From Streptomyces sp. NBC_01460 (lineage in GTDB: Bacteria > Actinomycetota > Actinomycetes > Streptomycetales > Streptomycetaceae), in the NCBI RefSeq assembly GCF_036227405.1, contig NZ_CP109473.1:6448001-6512000 (forward strand): a DNA stretch of 64,000 nt. The letters run 5' to 3'. Of this stretch, positions 45,039 through 54,077 are shown piece after piece. Every line of letters starts with the position of its first letter. Within the stretch, counting starts at the first letter, position 1. Under the pieces are notes generated by a model. The model was given only the letters and a program-made list of their open reading frames with translations, did no database searches and was not told where the DNA came from. Made by a program: the position numbers and the translations under genes.

Positions 45039-46217
45039 TCAGGGCTGTGCCAGCCAGGTCCTGCACAGCCACCAGGCGTCCACGCCGCCGAAGGTCGTGT
45101 GCGGGTCGATCCCGGTGACCTGGGTGAACCGCTGGACACGGTTCCGGATGGTGTTGGGGTGGACGAAGAGGGCGGCCGCCGCCGCCGTGATGTCCCGGTC
45201 CGCCTCCAGCCAGGTCCCGACCGCCCGGGCGACGGCCCGCGCGTTGCCGCCGAGTGCCGCCAGGGCCGGGCGGTGGTGGTCGGCCAGCGCCGAGGACAGG
45301 TCGGCGCGGTCGAGGACCGCGGCCAGGGAGGCGACGTCGGCGATGTGGACCACCCCGGTGCGCCCCGCCGCCTCCGCCGCCGTCAGCGCCGCGAGCGCCA
45401 GCCGCCGTGCCGCTGCGAGCTCCTCCGGCCCGGCGGGGCCGGCCACGCCGGCGACGGATCCGCCCGGCACCGGGGCGGAGCCCGGCGCGCGGGTCAGCAC
45501 ACCGGTCAGCAGCCCGTCGACAAGGGCCAGCAACGCAGGTGCCCTGTCGCCGGGTGTCCGGTCGCTGGATGCCCGATCGCCCGGTGCCCGATCGCCCGGT
45601 GTCCGGTCACCGGTGGTGGCCGGGAGCGTGTCGCCGGGCCTCGCCAGCAGCACCCAGAGGCCGTCCGTGCCCGTGAGGCCCGCCTCCGTCGCGGCCAGCG
45701 CGGCGGCCGAGCCGCCCGCGAGGAGCCGGCGCAGGAGCGCGGCGTCCCGGTTCGCGGCGGGCAGGGCCCGCGCCACCTCCGTCATCCGGTGAGCGGTGAT
45801 CAGCCTGGCGCGGACCGCCTCGGACCAGTCGTCGTAGAGCTCACGGGCGTCGAGCAGGAGTCCGGCGGACACCCCCTCCTCGGCAGCGGTCTCCCTGGCA
45901 CGTGACCAGATCGCCCGCTCCGCGACGTGGATCGCGCTGAGCACCGCCTCGATGGGCACCCCCTGGAGGGCGCGCGCCGTGCCCAGCTCCGAGACGAACG
46001 ACAGCTCCGCCTCCGTGGGGCCCCGGCGGGCCGCCACCGCGCGGGTCGCCGCGGCGAGCAGCGCACGGGTGTGGCCGGAGACGTCGGCCGCGGGCAGCAC
46101 GGCGACCTCCCGCACCATCGTGCGCACGCCGTTCACCACGGAGGGCAGCAGATCGTCCTCGCCGACGACCCGTTCGATCAGGTGGACCATCGAGGCCCAG
46201 TCGTCAGGGGAGTGCAT
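45039..46217 (-). CDS. PucR/CdaR-type transcriptional regulator
   Basis: A 392-residue regulator. The N-terminal half is the family's helical sensory region (ELGTARALQGVPIEAVLSAI, AERAIWSRARETAAEEG); the C-terminus is the PucR helix-turn-helix (about 330-390: TWLEADRDITAAAAALFVHP, NTIRNRVQRFTQVTGIDP, WWLCRTWL). Between them is a low-complexity insert of PGDRA-type repeats (about 205-225). It is divergent from the monooxygenase operon at 46440 and is the obvious candidate to control it. ATG 46217 follows GGGGA; the frame is open to 46301. Confidence 0.88.
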   Translation of the reverse strand: MHSPDDWASMVHLIERVVGEDDLLPSVVNGVRTMVREVAVLPAADVSGHTRALLAAATRAVAARRGPTEAELSFVSELGTARALQGVPIEAVLSAIHVAERAIWSRARETAAEEGVSAGLLLDARELYDDWSEAVRARLITAHRMTEVARALPAANRDAALLRRLLAGGSAAALAATEAGLTGTDGLWVLLARPGDTLPATTGDRTPGDRAPGDRASSDRTPGDRAPALLALVDGLLTGVLTRAPGSAPVPGGSVAGVAGPAGPEELAAARRLALAALTAAEAAGRTGVVHIADVASLAAVLDRADLSSALADHHRPALAALGGNARAVARAVGTWLEADRDITAAAAALFVHPNTIRNRVQRFTQVTGIDPHTTFGGVDAWWLCRTWLAQP

Positions 46218-46439
46218 CCCCGGACTATCGCCAGGGTTGTGGGATTTCACAAGACCGGAGCGGAACCCCGTACCGCACCCCATGTCGGAGGCCGTGCGCA
46301 CCGCCTAGGTTTGGGCCTCACCACAGGGTGGCGCCCGGGAGGACCGGTCACCGTGTGCCGCGGGCGCCGCCCGTGCCCCTGCGGAGGTGCGCCCGGTCCT
46401 GCGGACCGCCCCCGCCCGACCCACCGGAAGAGACCCCGC

Positions 46440-47801
46440 ATGACCACCGACCGCCGCGCAGCCGTGATCGGTGCCGGAGCGGCGGGCCTCGCCGCCACCA
46501 AGGCCCTCCTCGATGCCGGAGTCGACGTCGTCACCTACGAGAAGGGCGACGTACCCGGTGGCCTGTGGGTCCGCGGCAACACCAGTGGCCTCTCTCCGGC
46601 GTACGCCTCCCTGCACCTCAACACCAGCAAGAAGCGGACCGAGTTCGCGGACTTCCCGATGCCCCGCGCCTGGACCGACTACCCCTCCGCCGACCGGGTC
46701 GCCCGCTATCTCGACGACTACGCCCGGACCTTCGGCCTCGACGGGCACATCCGCTTCGGTACGTCGGTGACCGGCGTCGAGCAGGCCCCGGAGGGCGGGG
46801 GATGGCTGGTCACCACCGAGGGCGGGGACACCGCACGGTACGACGCCGTGGTGGTGGCCAACGGGCACAACTGGGACCCCCGCCTCCCGGAGCCCGGCTA
46901 CCCCGGCGCGTTCTCCGGGACGCAGATGCACGCCCACGACTACCGGACCGCCGACGTCTTCCGCGACCGCCGGGTCCTCGTCGTCGGCATGGGCAACTCG
47001 GCCATGGACATCGCTGTCGACGCCTCCCACACCGCGCGCGGCCCGGTCCTCCTGTCCGCCCGCCGCGGCGTGCACGTCGTACCGAAGTACCTGTTCGGGC
47101 GGCCCTCGGACGCGACCGGCGGCGCGCTGTCCGTGCTGCCCTGGCGGCTGCGCCAGCGACTGGCCGGGACGATGCTCCGGCTGGCCGTCGGCACGCCGGA
47201 GCGCTACGGGCTCCCCGCTCCGGCCGGGGGCCTCTTCCAGAACCACCCGACGATCAGCGACACGGTCCTGCACCGGCTCACCCACGGCGAGATCGTCGCG
47301 CGACCCGGCATCGACCGTCTCGAGGGCGGCGACGTCGTCTTCGCCGACGGCGGCCGGGACCCGGTCGACCTGGTCGTCTGGGCCACCGGATACCGGGTGA
47401 CGATCCCCTTCCTCGCTCCCCGCTGGACGGGCGCCGATCCGGAGGAACTCCCGCTCTACCAGCGGGTGTTCCACCTGGACGACCCAAGCCTCGCCTTCGT
47501 CGGCCTCATGCAGTCCACCGGCGCGGCGTTCCCCGTCGTCGAGGCCCAGGCGAAGCTGGTCGCCGCGCATCTCGGGGGCGCGTACGCCCTGCCGGCGCCC
47601 GAGCGGCAACGGCAGGCCGTGGCCCGCGCCCTGAGCCGTGCCACGGCACGCTGGGGGGCCGGCGGCCGCCCCATGATGCGCGTCGACTTCGACGCGTACC
47701 TCGCCGCCCTGCCCCGTGAGATGCGGGCCGGACAGGCCCGGCTGCGGCGGGGCGCCGGACGTCCCGCCGCCCCCGCCACCCGACAGGAGACCCCCGCGTG
47801 A
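46440..47801 (+). CDS. Flavin-containing monooxygenase-like (NAD(P)-binding) enzyme
   Basis: A 453-residue flavoprotein. FAD motif AVIGAGAAGLAATKALLDAG (8-27), FMO-like segment YEKGDVPGGLWVRGN, a second dinucleotide motif VLVVGMGNSAMDIAVDAS (about 180-197), and the late motif DLVVWATGYRVTIPF (about 310-324). It should oxygenate a soft nucleophile or carbonyl substrate using NADPH and FAD. First gene of an operon with the SDR (GTGA overlap) and the MFS transporter (ATGA overlap), divergent from the PucR-type regulator. Confidence 0.9.
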   Translation: MTTDRRAAVIGAGAAGLAATKALLDAGVDVVTYEKGDVPGGLWVRGNTSGLSPAYASLHLNTSKKRTEFADFPMPRAWTDYPSADRVARYLDDYARTFGLDGHIRFGTSVTGVEQAPEGGGWLVTTEGGDTARYDAVVVANGHNWDPRLPEPGYPGAFSGTQMHAHDYRTADVFRDRRVLVVGMGNSAMDIAVDASHTARGPVLLSARRGVHVVPKYLFGRPSDATGGALSVLPWRLRQRLAGTMLRLAVGTPERYGLPAPAGGLFQNHPTISDTVLHRLTHGEIVARPGIDRLEGGDVVFADGGRDPVDLVVWATGYRVTIPFLAPRWTGADPEELPLYQRVFHLDDPSLAFVGLMQSTGAAFPVVEAQAKLVAAHLGGAYALPAPERQRQAVARALSRATARWGAGGRPMMRVDFDAYLAALPREMRAGQARLRRGAGRPAAPATRQETPA

Positions 47802-48676
47802 ACCGCACCGCTTCCGGCCGCCTCACCGCTTCCGGCCGCCGTACCGCGCGACGGCTCCGCCCCGCCACCGGTCTGCGGGTCCTCGTCACGGGTGCGTCCG
47901 GCACCTTCGGGCGGGCCGTCTGCCGCCGCTTCGCCGACCTGGGGGCCGAGGTGGTCGGCCTGGACCTCGCCCCCGGCCCGGACGAGGACATCACCGTCCT
48001 GCCGTGCGACCTCACCGACGACGCCTCCGTCGCGGACGCGGTCGCGGCCGCCCTCGACCGGCTGGGCGGGCTGGACATCCTCGTCAACAACGCCGGCGCC
48101 GGTGGCCCCGCGCCCGCCGAACTACCGCCGGGCGCTGAGGCGTTGCGCCAGCTCGACCTGAACCTCCTCGGGACCTGGCGGACCACCGCCGCCTGTGTCG
48201 ACGCCCTCGTCGCCTCCCGCGGCCGGGTCGTGATGCTCTCCTCCCGGATGGCGGTGATGCAGCTGCCCCTCGCCGCCGCGTACGGCGCGTCGAAGCGGGC
48301 GCTGGTCGCCTACGCCGACGCCCTCCGCCTGGAGCTGGGCACCCACGTCGGGGTCACCTGTGTGTACCCCTCGTCCGTCCGCAGTCCCATCCATGACTCC
48401 ACCGCCGCCGCCGGTCTCTCCCTGGAGGGGATGAGCCGGTACGAGCCGCTGGAGGGCGTGGTGGACACGGTGCTGCGCGCCGCGCTCGGCCGCCGGGTGC
48501 GCAGGGACCTGCCCACCACCCGGAGGGGAGCCGTCGAGTTCTTCCTCGCCCGCCACCTGCCGGGGCTCACGGACCGGATCGTCGCCCGCACCCTCGCCGG
48601 CCGGGTACGGGCGGGCGCCTTCGCCGACGCCGAACTCGCCGCCGCCCTCGTCGTTCGCCACGGGGGCGGGTCATGA
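47798..48676 (+). CDS. Short-chain dehydrogenase/reductase
   Basis: A 292-residue classical SDR: cofactor motif VLVTGASGTFGRAVCRRF (about 28-45), Asp in GLDLAPG, NNAG (about 96-99), catalytic Ser (VVMLSSRMAV), Tyr-x3-Lys (YGASK, about 166-170) and YPSSVRSPIHD after it. It has an about 25-residue basic N-terminal extension. Overlaps both neighbours by 4 nt, so it probably acts on the same substrate as the monooxygenase. Confidence 0.93.
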   Translation: MNRTASGRLTASGRRTARRLRPATGLRVLVTGASGTFGRAVCRRFADLGAEVVGLDLAPGPDEDITVLPCDLTDDASVADAVAAALDRLGGLDILVNNAGAGGPAPAELPPGAEALRQLDLNLLGTWRTTAACVDALVASRGRVVMLSSRMAVMQLPLAAAYGASKRALVAYADALRLELGTHVGVTCVYPSSVRSPIHDSTAAAGLSLEGMSRYEPLEGVVDTVLRAALGRRVRRDLPTTRRGAVEFFLARHLPGLTDRIVARTLAGRVRAGAFADAELAAALVVRHGGGS

Positions 48677-50103
48677 GCGGGACCGGCGCGCCCTCGCACG
48701 ATGCCGCGTCACACGGTGCCGCGTCCACCGGCGCCGCGTCCACCGGCGCCGAGGAGGAAGCGCACCGGGCGAGGACCGGCGACCTCGTCCCCTACGCCAC
48801 CGGGTCGGTCGGCATGGGCATCTGGAGCACCGTGCCGGGGCTGCTCCTGCTGTACTTCCTGACCCACACGCTCGGCGTACCGCCTTTCCTGGCGGGACTG
48901 GCCCTGCTGCTGCCCAAGATCGTCGACACCCTGGTCCACCCCCTGCTGGGCACCCTCTCCGACCGGTACGCACGCCGGAGCGGGAACCGCCTCGGGCTGC
49001 TGTGGACCGGTCTGTCCCTGGCGGTCGCCCTGGCTGCGATGTTCACCGTGCCGCCGGGCCTGTCCGGGGCGCCGGCCGCGCTGTGGGTCGGCGGCTGGTT
49101 CCTCGCGGGGAACCTGCTCTACGGCTGTTTCCAGGTGCCGTACCTCACCACCCCCTCCGACCTGCGGATCGGCTACCACGAGCGCACCCGGGTCTTCATG
49201 TTCCGGATGCTGTTCCTGACACTCGGCCTGCTGGGGGCCGGGGTCGCCGCACCGGCGCTCGTCGAGTCCGGCGCCCGCCGCGACTACACGGTGATGGCCG
49301 TCGCGCTCGGCGCGTGCATGCTCGTCACCTGCGCGGTGGGCATCACCGGGGTGCGCCGGCTGACCGCCCGCTGCGGCTTCCGCGTCCCCGAGGGGCGTGA
49401 CGGGCACACGACCGGGCGCGCGGACATCGCGGCGGTGCTCCGGGACCGCGACTTCCGGGCGATGGTCCTGTCGTACCTCTTCACCGGGACCACCACGCAC
49501 CTGTTCCTGGCGGCGCTGCCCTTCTACACGGAGTACGTCTTCGAGGACAGCGGGCTGACGGCGCTCTTCATGGGAGCCTTCCTGGGGCCCGCCGTGATCG
49601 CCGGGCCCGTCTGGCTGCGGGTGTCGCGGCGGATCGGGAAGCAGCGCGGACTGCTGCTGTCCCAGGCGGCGTTCACCCTCGGTTCGCTCGGCCTGCTGCT
49701 CGGCAGGGCACTCGGGGCCGGGCCGACCGTCGCCGTGGTCGCCGTCCTCGGGGCCGCCTTCGCGGGTCTTCAGCTGTTCGCGTTCTCGATGGTGCCGGAC
49801 GCCGTGGCCGCCGCCGAGGCGCGCGGGGCGGCCACGGCGGGTGCCTACACCGGCGTCTGGACGGCCACGGAGGCCGCGGGCACCGCCGTGGGCCCGTACG
49901 TGTACTCCGCCGTCCTCGCCGTGGGCGGTTTCGTCTCCACGACCGAGGGCCACACCGTCGCCCAGTCGGACTCCGCCCTCACGGCGCTGCTGACCGGATT
50001 CACCGTGGTGCCCGCCCTGTTGATGACCGTCGCCCTCGCGTTCCAGCGCCGCTGCGCCCTGGACGGCCCGTCCGGCACGGGTATGGTGCGCGCCCGGACG
50101 TGA
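48673..50103 (+). CDS. MFS transporter (GPH/MelB-like)
   Basis: A 476-residue protein with 12 predicted helices. The first about 38 residues are an Ala/Ser/Gly-rich cytoplasmic tail; the core has MGIWSTVPGLLLLYFLTHTL, LPKIVDTLVHPLLGTLSDRY (the GPH-type D-x3-P-x-x-G-x3-D region) and LFMGAFLGPAVIAGPVWLRV. It resembles the glycoside-pentoside-hexuronide cation symporter group. Being coupled to the monooxygenase and SDR, it probably imports their substrate or exports their product. Confidence 0.85.
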   Translation: MSGTGAPSHDAASHGAASTGAASTGAEEEAHRARTGDLVPYATGSVGMGIWSTVPGLLLLYFLTHTLGVPPFLAGLALLLPKIVDTLVHPLLGTLSDRYARRSGNRLGLLWTGLSLAVALAAMFTVPPGLSGAPAALWVGGWFLAGNLLYGCFQVPYLTTPSDLRIGYHERTRVFMFRMLFLTLGLLGAGVAAPALVESGARRDYTVMAVALGACMLVTCAVGITGVRRLTARCGFRVPEGRDGHTTGRADIAAVLRDRDFRAMVLSYLFTGTTTHLFLAALPFYTEYVFEDSGLTALFMGAFLGPAVIAGPVWLRVSRRIGKQRGLLLSQAAFTLGSLGLLLGRALGAGPTVAVVAVLGAAFAGLQLFAFSMVPDAVAAAEARGAATAGAYTGVWTATEAAGTAVGPYVYSAVLAVGGFVSTTEGHTVAQSDSALTALLTGFTVVPALLMTVALAFQRRCALDGPSGTGMVRART

Positions 50104-50176
50104 CGGCGGGGGCACCCGCCGCCCGCACAGGCACGGCCGGAGCGGCCCGTTCACCTCCGTCTGACACCATCGGGCG

Positions 50177-50941
50177 GTGGACTACCCGAACGACCAGGCA
50201 CCTGGCGCACCGATCCGCTCCGGCATCCCGGAGCACGGCCGCATCCCGAAGTACTACGCCGTCAAGGCGCATGTCTCGCTCCTCCTGGACGAGTTGGGTG
50301 AGGGCCGGACGCTGCCCACCGAGCGGGACCTGGCGCTGCGCTACGAGGTCTCGCGCGAGACCGTGCGGCAGGCGCTGCGTGAACTGCTGCTGGAGGGGCG
50401 GCTGCGCCGGCAGGGGCGGGGCACCGTGGTGGCCGGCCCCAAGCTCGAACAGCCTCTCTCGCTGGCCAGCTACACCGAAGGCGTCCGACGCCAGGGCCGC
50501 ACGCCGGGCCGTCATCTCATCGGGCTCGAACAGTTCCCCTGCCCCGACGCCCTGGCCGTCGAGATCGAGGTACCGCGTGGTGAGCCCGTGTGGCACATGG
50601 AGCGCGTGCTGCTCGCCGACGAGGAGCGGGTCGGCCTGGAGAGCACGTACGTCACCGTGGCCCGAGTCCCGCGTCTCGACGTGGAGTTCGACCCCGATTC
50701 CTCCTTCTACACCTATCTGCGCGACCGGCTCGGAGTCTCCTTCGGGTCCGCCGACGAGCGCATCGAGACCGTCCTCGCGACCCCGCGCGAGGCCCTGCTG
50801 ATCGGGACGCCGCCCGCGCTTCCGATGCTGCTGCTGCACCGCTCGTCCCGTGACTCCCAGGGGCGCTCACTGGAGCGTGTGCGGACCCTGTTCCGCGGCG
50901 ACCGGTTCTCGTTCACGACCCGCCTGGGCCGCCAGGACTGA
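50177..50941 (+). CDS. GntR/HutC-type regulator (UTRA domain), likely phosphonate regulator
   Basis: A 254-residue regulator. Winged helix at about 25-90 (LPTERDLALRYEVSRETVRQ, RLRRQGRGTVVAGP) and UTRA ligand domain at about 105-250 (LVDRSS-like LLLHRSSRDSQGRSLERV, SFYTYLRDRLGVSFGSADER). PhnF and similar phosphonate regulators belong to this class. Start GTG 50177. It is upstream of, and on the same strand as, the phosphonate operon, separated by 147 nt that contain a GGTCTAGTCC element, a plausible operator. Confidence 0.9.
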   Translation: MDYPNDQAPGAPIRSGIPEHGRIPKYYAVKAHVSLLLDELGEGRTLPTERDLALRYEVSRETVRQALRELLLEGRLRRQGRGTVVAGPKLEQPLSLASYTEGVRRQGRTPGRHLIGLEQFPCPDALAVEIEVPRGEPVWHMERVLLADEERVGLESTYVTVARVPRLDVEFDPDSSFYTYLRDRLGVSFGSADERIETVLATPREALLIGTPPALPMLLLHRSSRDSQGRSLERVRTLFRGDRFSFTTRLGRQD

Positions 50942-51002
50942 GGGCTCCGCCTCCGGCGAACGGCGGGACGGGCCGACCGATAAAGATAACGGAAACATAA
51001 CG

Positions 51003-51012
51003 GGTCTAGTCC
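51003..51012. promoter_or_regulatory. Possible GntR/HutC-type operator before the phosphonate operon
   Basis: GGTCTAGTCC has CTAG at its centre and G-G/C-C outer pairs, with a T-T mismatch in each arm, close to the GGTnTAnACC form used by HutC-subfamily GntR proteins. It lies 76 nt before the GTG of the FAD oxidase gene, in an A-rich region with ATAACGG twice. Weak evidence. Confidence 0.35.
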
Positions 51013-51088
51013 AAGCTTGATGCCCAGTTCACCGCTCCGTTGCCGCGTGGTCCCGTCCGCGCCATCCGCCCCGAGGAGCGTTGCCGTC

Positions 51089-52213
51089 GTGAGAGTCATC
51101 GTCGTAGGAGCCGGCGTGGTGGGAACCATGCACGCCTGGCACGCAGTGAACCGCGGCCACGAGGTCGTACAGATCGAGCGCGAGAGTGAGGCACGCGGGG
51201 CATCCCTCCGCAATTTCGGACAGATCTGGGTCAGTGGCCGGGCAGGCGGCGAGGAGCTGGAGACCGCGCTGCGGGCCCGCGAGCTGTGGGAGTCCATCGG
51301 CCGGCTGGTGCCGGACCTCGGCTTCCGGCCCTGCGGGTCGCTGACCCCGCTCCGCACCGAACTGGAGCTCGCCGTGGCGGAGGCGGCCGTGGCCCGTCCG
51401 GACGCGGGAGCCCGTGGCTACAAGCTGCTCACCGCAGGCGAGGCACGGGCGGTGAATCCCGCCCTGCGCGGGGCGTTCGAGGCCGCCCTGTGGTGCGAGA
51501 GGGACGCGGCCGTGGAGCCGCGCACCGCCCAGCTCGCGCTGAAGCAGGCCTTGCTGTCCTCGGGGAAGTACACCTACCTCGGCGGCCGCGAGGTCCGCGA
51601 GGTGACAGGCGCCGCCTCCGTGCGCGACGACCACGGCGACGTGCACCGCGGTGACGCCGTCGTCCTCGCCACGGGCGCCTCGCTCGGCGGCCTCGTCCGC
51701 GAGCTGGCGGGCCCGGACCTGCCGGTGCGCCGGGTCCGTCTGCAGATGATGCAGACGGACCCGCTCGGTGAGCCGCTCACCACCTCGGTGGCCGACTCCG
51801 ACAGCTTCCGCTACTACCCGGCCTACGCCGGCGGCGCGCTCGACGCCCTCGACGCGGGGCAGCCGCAGGCGCCGACCGCCGCCGCCCACCGGATGCAGCT
51901 GCTCATGGTGCAGCGCCGCGACGGCGGACTGACCATCGGCGACACGCACGAGTACGAGCACCCCTTCGCCTTCGACACCGTGGAGGAGCCGTACGAGCAC
52001 CTCACCGGTGTCGTCGAGTCCTTCCTCGGCCGCCCCCTGCCGCGCGTACGCCGCCGGTGGGCCGGGGTCTACGCCCAGTGCACCGATACCGGCCGCGTCG
52101 TCCACCGCCAGCAGGTGCGCGACGGTGTCTGGCTGGTCACCGGGCCCGGCGGACGCGGGATGACCTGCTCGCCCGCCATCGCCGAATCGACCGCACACGA
52201 ACTGGGCTGGTGA
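51089..52213 (+). CDS. FAD-dependent oxidoreductase, TIGR03364-type, aminophosphonate-linked
   Basis: A 374-residue DAAO-fold oxidase. It starts VIVVGAGVVGTMHAWHAVNR (FAD site), then GASLRNFGQIWVSGRAGGEE, the SDSFRYYPAYAGGALDA region and the C-terminal GPGGRGMTCSPAIAES. This family was defined by its repeated association with phosphonatase-like hydrolases and phosphonate transporters and is thought to oxidise an aminophosphonate. GTG 51089 follows GAGGAG at 10 nt; the frame is open from 51017. The next gene is the phosphonatase-like hydrolase, which supports the assignment. Confidence 0.88.
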   Translation: MRVIVVGAGVVGTMHAWHAVNRGHEVVQIERESEARGASLRNFGQIWVSGRAGGEELETALRARELWESIGRLVPDLGFRPCGSLTPLRTELELAVAEAAVARPDAGARGYKLLTAGEARAVNPALRGAFEAALWCERDAAVEPRTAQLALKQALLSSGKYTYLGGREVREVTGAASVRDDHGDVHRGDAVVLATGASLGGLVRELAGPDLPVRRVRLQMMQTDPLGEPLTTSVADSDSFRYYPAYAGGALDALDAGQPQAPTAAAHRMQLLMVQRRDGGLTIGDTHEYEHPFAFDTVEEPYEHLTGVVESFLGRPLPRVRRRWAGVYAQCTDTGRVVHRQQVRDGVWLVTGPGGRGMTCSPAIAESTAHELGW

Positions 52214-52218
52214 CACCC

Positions 52219-52923
52219 ATGACATCGACGCACAACGACAGGTTCGACCTCGTCGTCCTGGACATGGCCGGCACGACGGTCGCCGACGGCGGGCTCGTCG
52301 AGGAGGCCTTCTCCGCCGCCGCCGAACACCTGGGCGTACGAGCGGGATCGGCGCGGCACACCGCCCAACTCGACTACGTACGGGCCACCATGGGCGAGTC
52401 GAAGATCTCCGTCTTCCGGCACCTGTTCGGCGACGAGGAGAAGGCCCGGCGCGCCAACAGGGCCTTCGAGGACGCGTACGGAGCGCTCGTCGACGACGGC
52501 CGCATCGCTCCGCTGCCCGGAGCACACGAGACCGTGGAGCGGCTCACGGCCGAGGGCCGTACGGTCGTCCTGACCACCGGCTTCGCCCGGACCACGCAGG
52601 ACGCGATCCTGGGCGTCCTGGGATGGCAGGGCCTCGTCCCGCTGACGCTCTGCCCCGCCGACACGGGCGGACGCGGGCGCCCCTACCCGGACATGGTCCT
52701 CGCGGCCTTCCTGCGCACGGGCGCGGTGGACGACGTCCGGCGGATCGCCGTGGCGGGGGACACCTCGTACGACATGCTCAGCGGTGTGCGCTCCGGAGCC
52801 GGGATCGTCGCGGGCGTTCTCACCGGCGCCCACGACAAGGACCTGTTGGGCCGCAGCGGTGCCACACACGTCCTCGGCTCGGTGGCCGAACTGCCGGACC
52901 TGATCGCCCGGGCCGAGGCATGA
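52219..52923 (+). CDS. Phosphonatase-like HAD hydrolase (TIGR03351-type)
   Basis: A 234-residue HAD enzyme related to phosphonoacetaldehyde hydrolase PhnX. Motif I DMAGTTVADGG (nucleophile Asp about 14), a cap domain with MGESKIS whose lysine sits where PhnX has its Schiff-base lysine, motif II LTTGFAR, and late acidic residues in AVAGDTSYDML. It should cleave a C-P bond or a related phosphoaldehyde made by the preceding oxidase. ATG 52219 is used; a GTG at 52210 overlapping the previous stop (GTGA) is equally possible. Its stop overlaps the ABC ATPase gene. Confidence 0.88.
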   Translation: MTSTHNDRFDLVVLDMAGTTVADGGLVEEAFSAAAEHLGVRAGSARHTAQLDYVRATMGESKISVFRHLFGDEEKARRANRAFEDAYGALVDDGRIAPLPGAHETVERLTAEGRTVVLTTGFARTTQDAILGVLGWQGLVPLTLCPADTGGRGRPYPDMVLAAFLRTGAVDDVRRIAVAGDTSYDMLSGVRSGAGIVAGVLTGAHDKDLLGRSGATHVLGSVAELPDLIARAEA

Positions 52924-54077
52924 GCAGCACGACGGCCTCCGGTATCCGCTTCGACCAGGTCACGGTCGCCTACGACCGTCACGTCGTCCTCGACCGGCTC
53001 GACCTCACCGTCGAACCGGGTGAGGTCATGGCTCTCCTGGGCCCTTCGGGCTCCGGGAAGACCACCGCCCTGCGCGCTGTCGCCGGATTCGTGCGGCCCG
53101 CGTCCGGACGGGTGTACCTCGGAGGCCGCGACGTGACCGCACTGCCCCCGCACCGCAGGGGTATCGGCATGGTGGTGCAGCAGTACGCGCTCTTCCCGCA
53201 CATGCGGGTCCGCGAGAACGTCGCCTTCGGGCTCAGGGCCCGAAAGGTCGCGCGGGCCGAGACCACGGCCCGTGTCGCCGATGCCCTCGAGCTCGTCGGC
53301 ATGGCCGCCTACGCCGACCGCCACCCCCGCGAACTCTCCGGAGGCCAGCAGCAGCGCGTCGCCATCGCCCGCGCGCTGGCCATCCGCCCCGGTGTGCTGC
53401 TGCTCGACGAGCCGCTCTCCGCGCTCGACGCCCAGCTGCGCTCGGGGATGCTCACCGAACTCGCGCGCCTGCACCGCGAGCTGCCGGACGTGTCGATCCT
53501 CTACGTCACCCACGACCAGGTCGAGGCGCTCACCCTGGCCGACCGGATCGCGGTCATGGACCGTGCGCGACTCCAGGACTGCGACACCCCGCAGGAGCTC
53601 TACCGCCGCCCGCGCACGGAGTTCACCGCCTCGTTCGTCGGCAGTGCCAACCTGCTGCCGGTCACCGTCGGGGCCTCGCCCGGCAGCGCGGACTTCGCAG
53701 GACAGCCGCTCACCGTCACCTCCGGCGAGGCCGTGGCGGGCGCCGCGGCGACCCTCTGCGTACGACCGCACCTGGTCGGCCTCGGCGCCGGACCCAACGC
53801 TCTCACCGGCACGCTCACCGAGATCCAGTGGCGCGGCTCCACCCACCGGCTGTACGTCGACACCGGCGGACACCGCCTCACGGCCGACGTGCGGGAACTG
53901 CGCGAGGCGCCGGCCATCGGGGACGAGGTCACCCTGCACTTCGCCCCGGAGGACGCGGTCCTGCTGCCGGCGGGGGCAGGCGGAGCGCCGCCATCCGCCC
54001 TCGCCGCGTCCGAAACCGCAACGGCACCAGCGCCCGCGCCCGAACCAGCAGGGGCCTCCGGAGGCTTCGATGCCTAG
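52920..54077 (+). CDS. ABC transporter ATP-binding protein (phosphonate-type)
   Basis: A 385-residue importer ATPase: Walker A GPSGSGKTT (about 41-49), Q-loop QQYALFPHM, signature LSGGQQQR (about 139-146), Walker B LLLDEPLSALD and His switch YVTHDQ. The C-terminal about 130 residues form a TOBE-type regulatory domain (LCVRPHLVGLG, DEVTLHFAPEDAVLL) with a Pro/Ala-rich tail. It is of the PotA/FbpC subtype, commonly used for 2-aminoethylphosphonate. Overlaps the hydrolase stop by 4 nt and the first permease start by 8 nt. Confidence 0.93.
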   Translation: MSSTTASGIRFDQVTVAYDRHVVLDRLDLTVEPGEVMALLGPSGSGKTTALRAVAGFVRPASGRVYLGGRDVTALPPHRRGIGMVVQQYALFPHMRVRENVAFGLRARKVARAETTARVADALELVGMAAYADRHPRELSGGQQQRVAIARALAIRPGVLLLDEPLSALDAQLRSGMLTELARLHRELPDVSILYVTHDQVEALTLADRIAVMDRARLQDCDTPQELYRRPRTEFTASFVGSANLLPVTVGASPGSADFAGQPLTVTSGEAVAGAAATLCVRPHLVGLGAGPNALTGTLTEIQWRGSTHRLYVDTGGHRLTADVRELREAPAIGDEVTLHFAPEDAVLLPAGAGGAPPSALAASETATAPAPAPEPAGASGGFDA

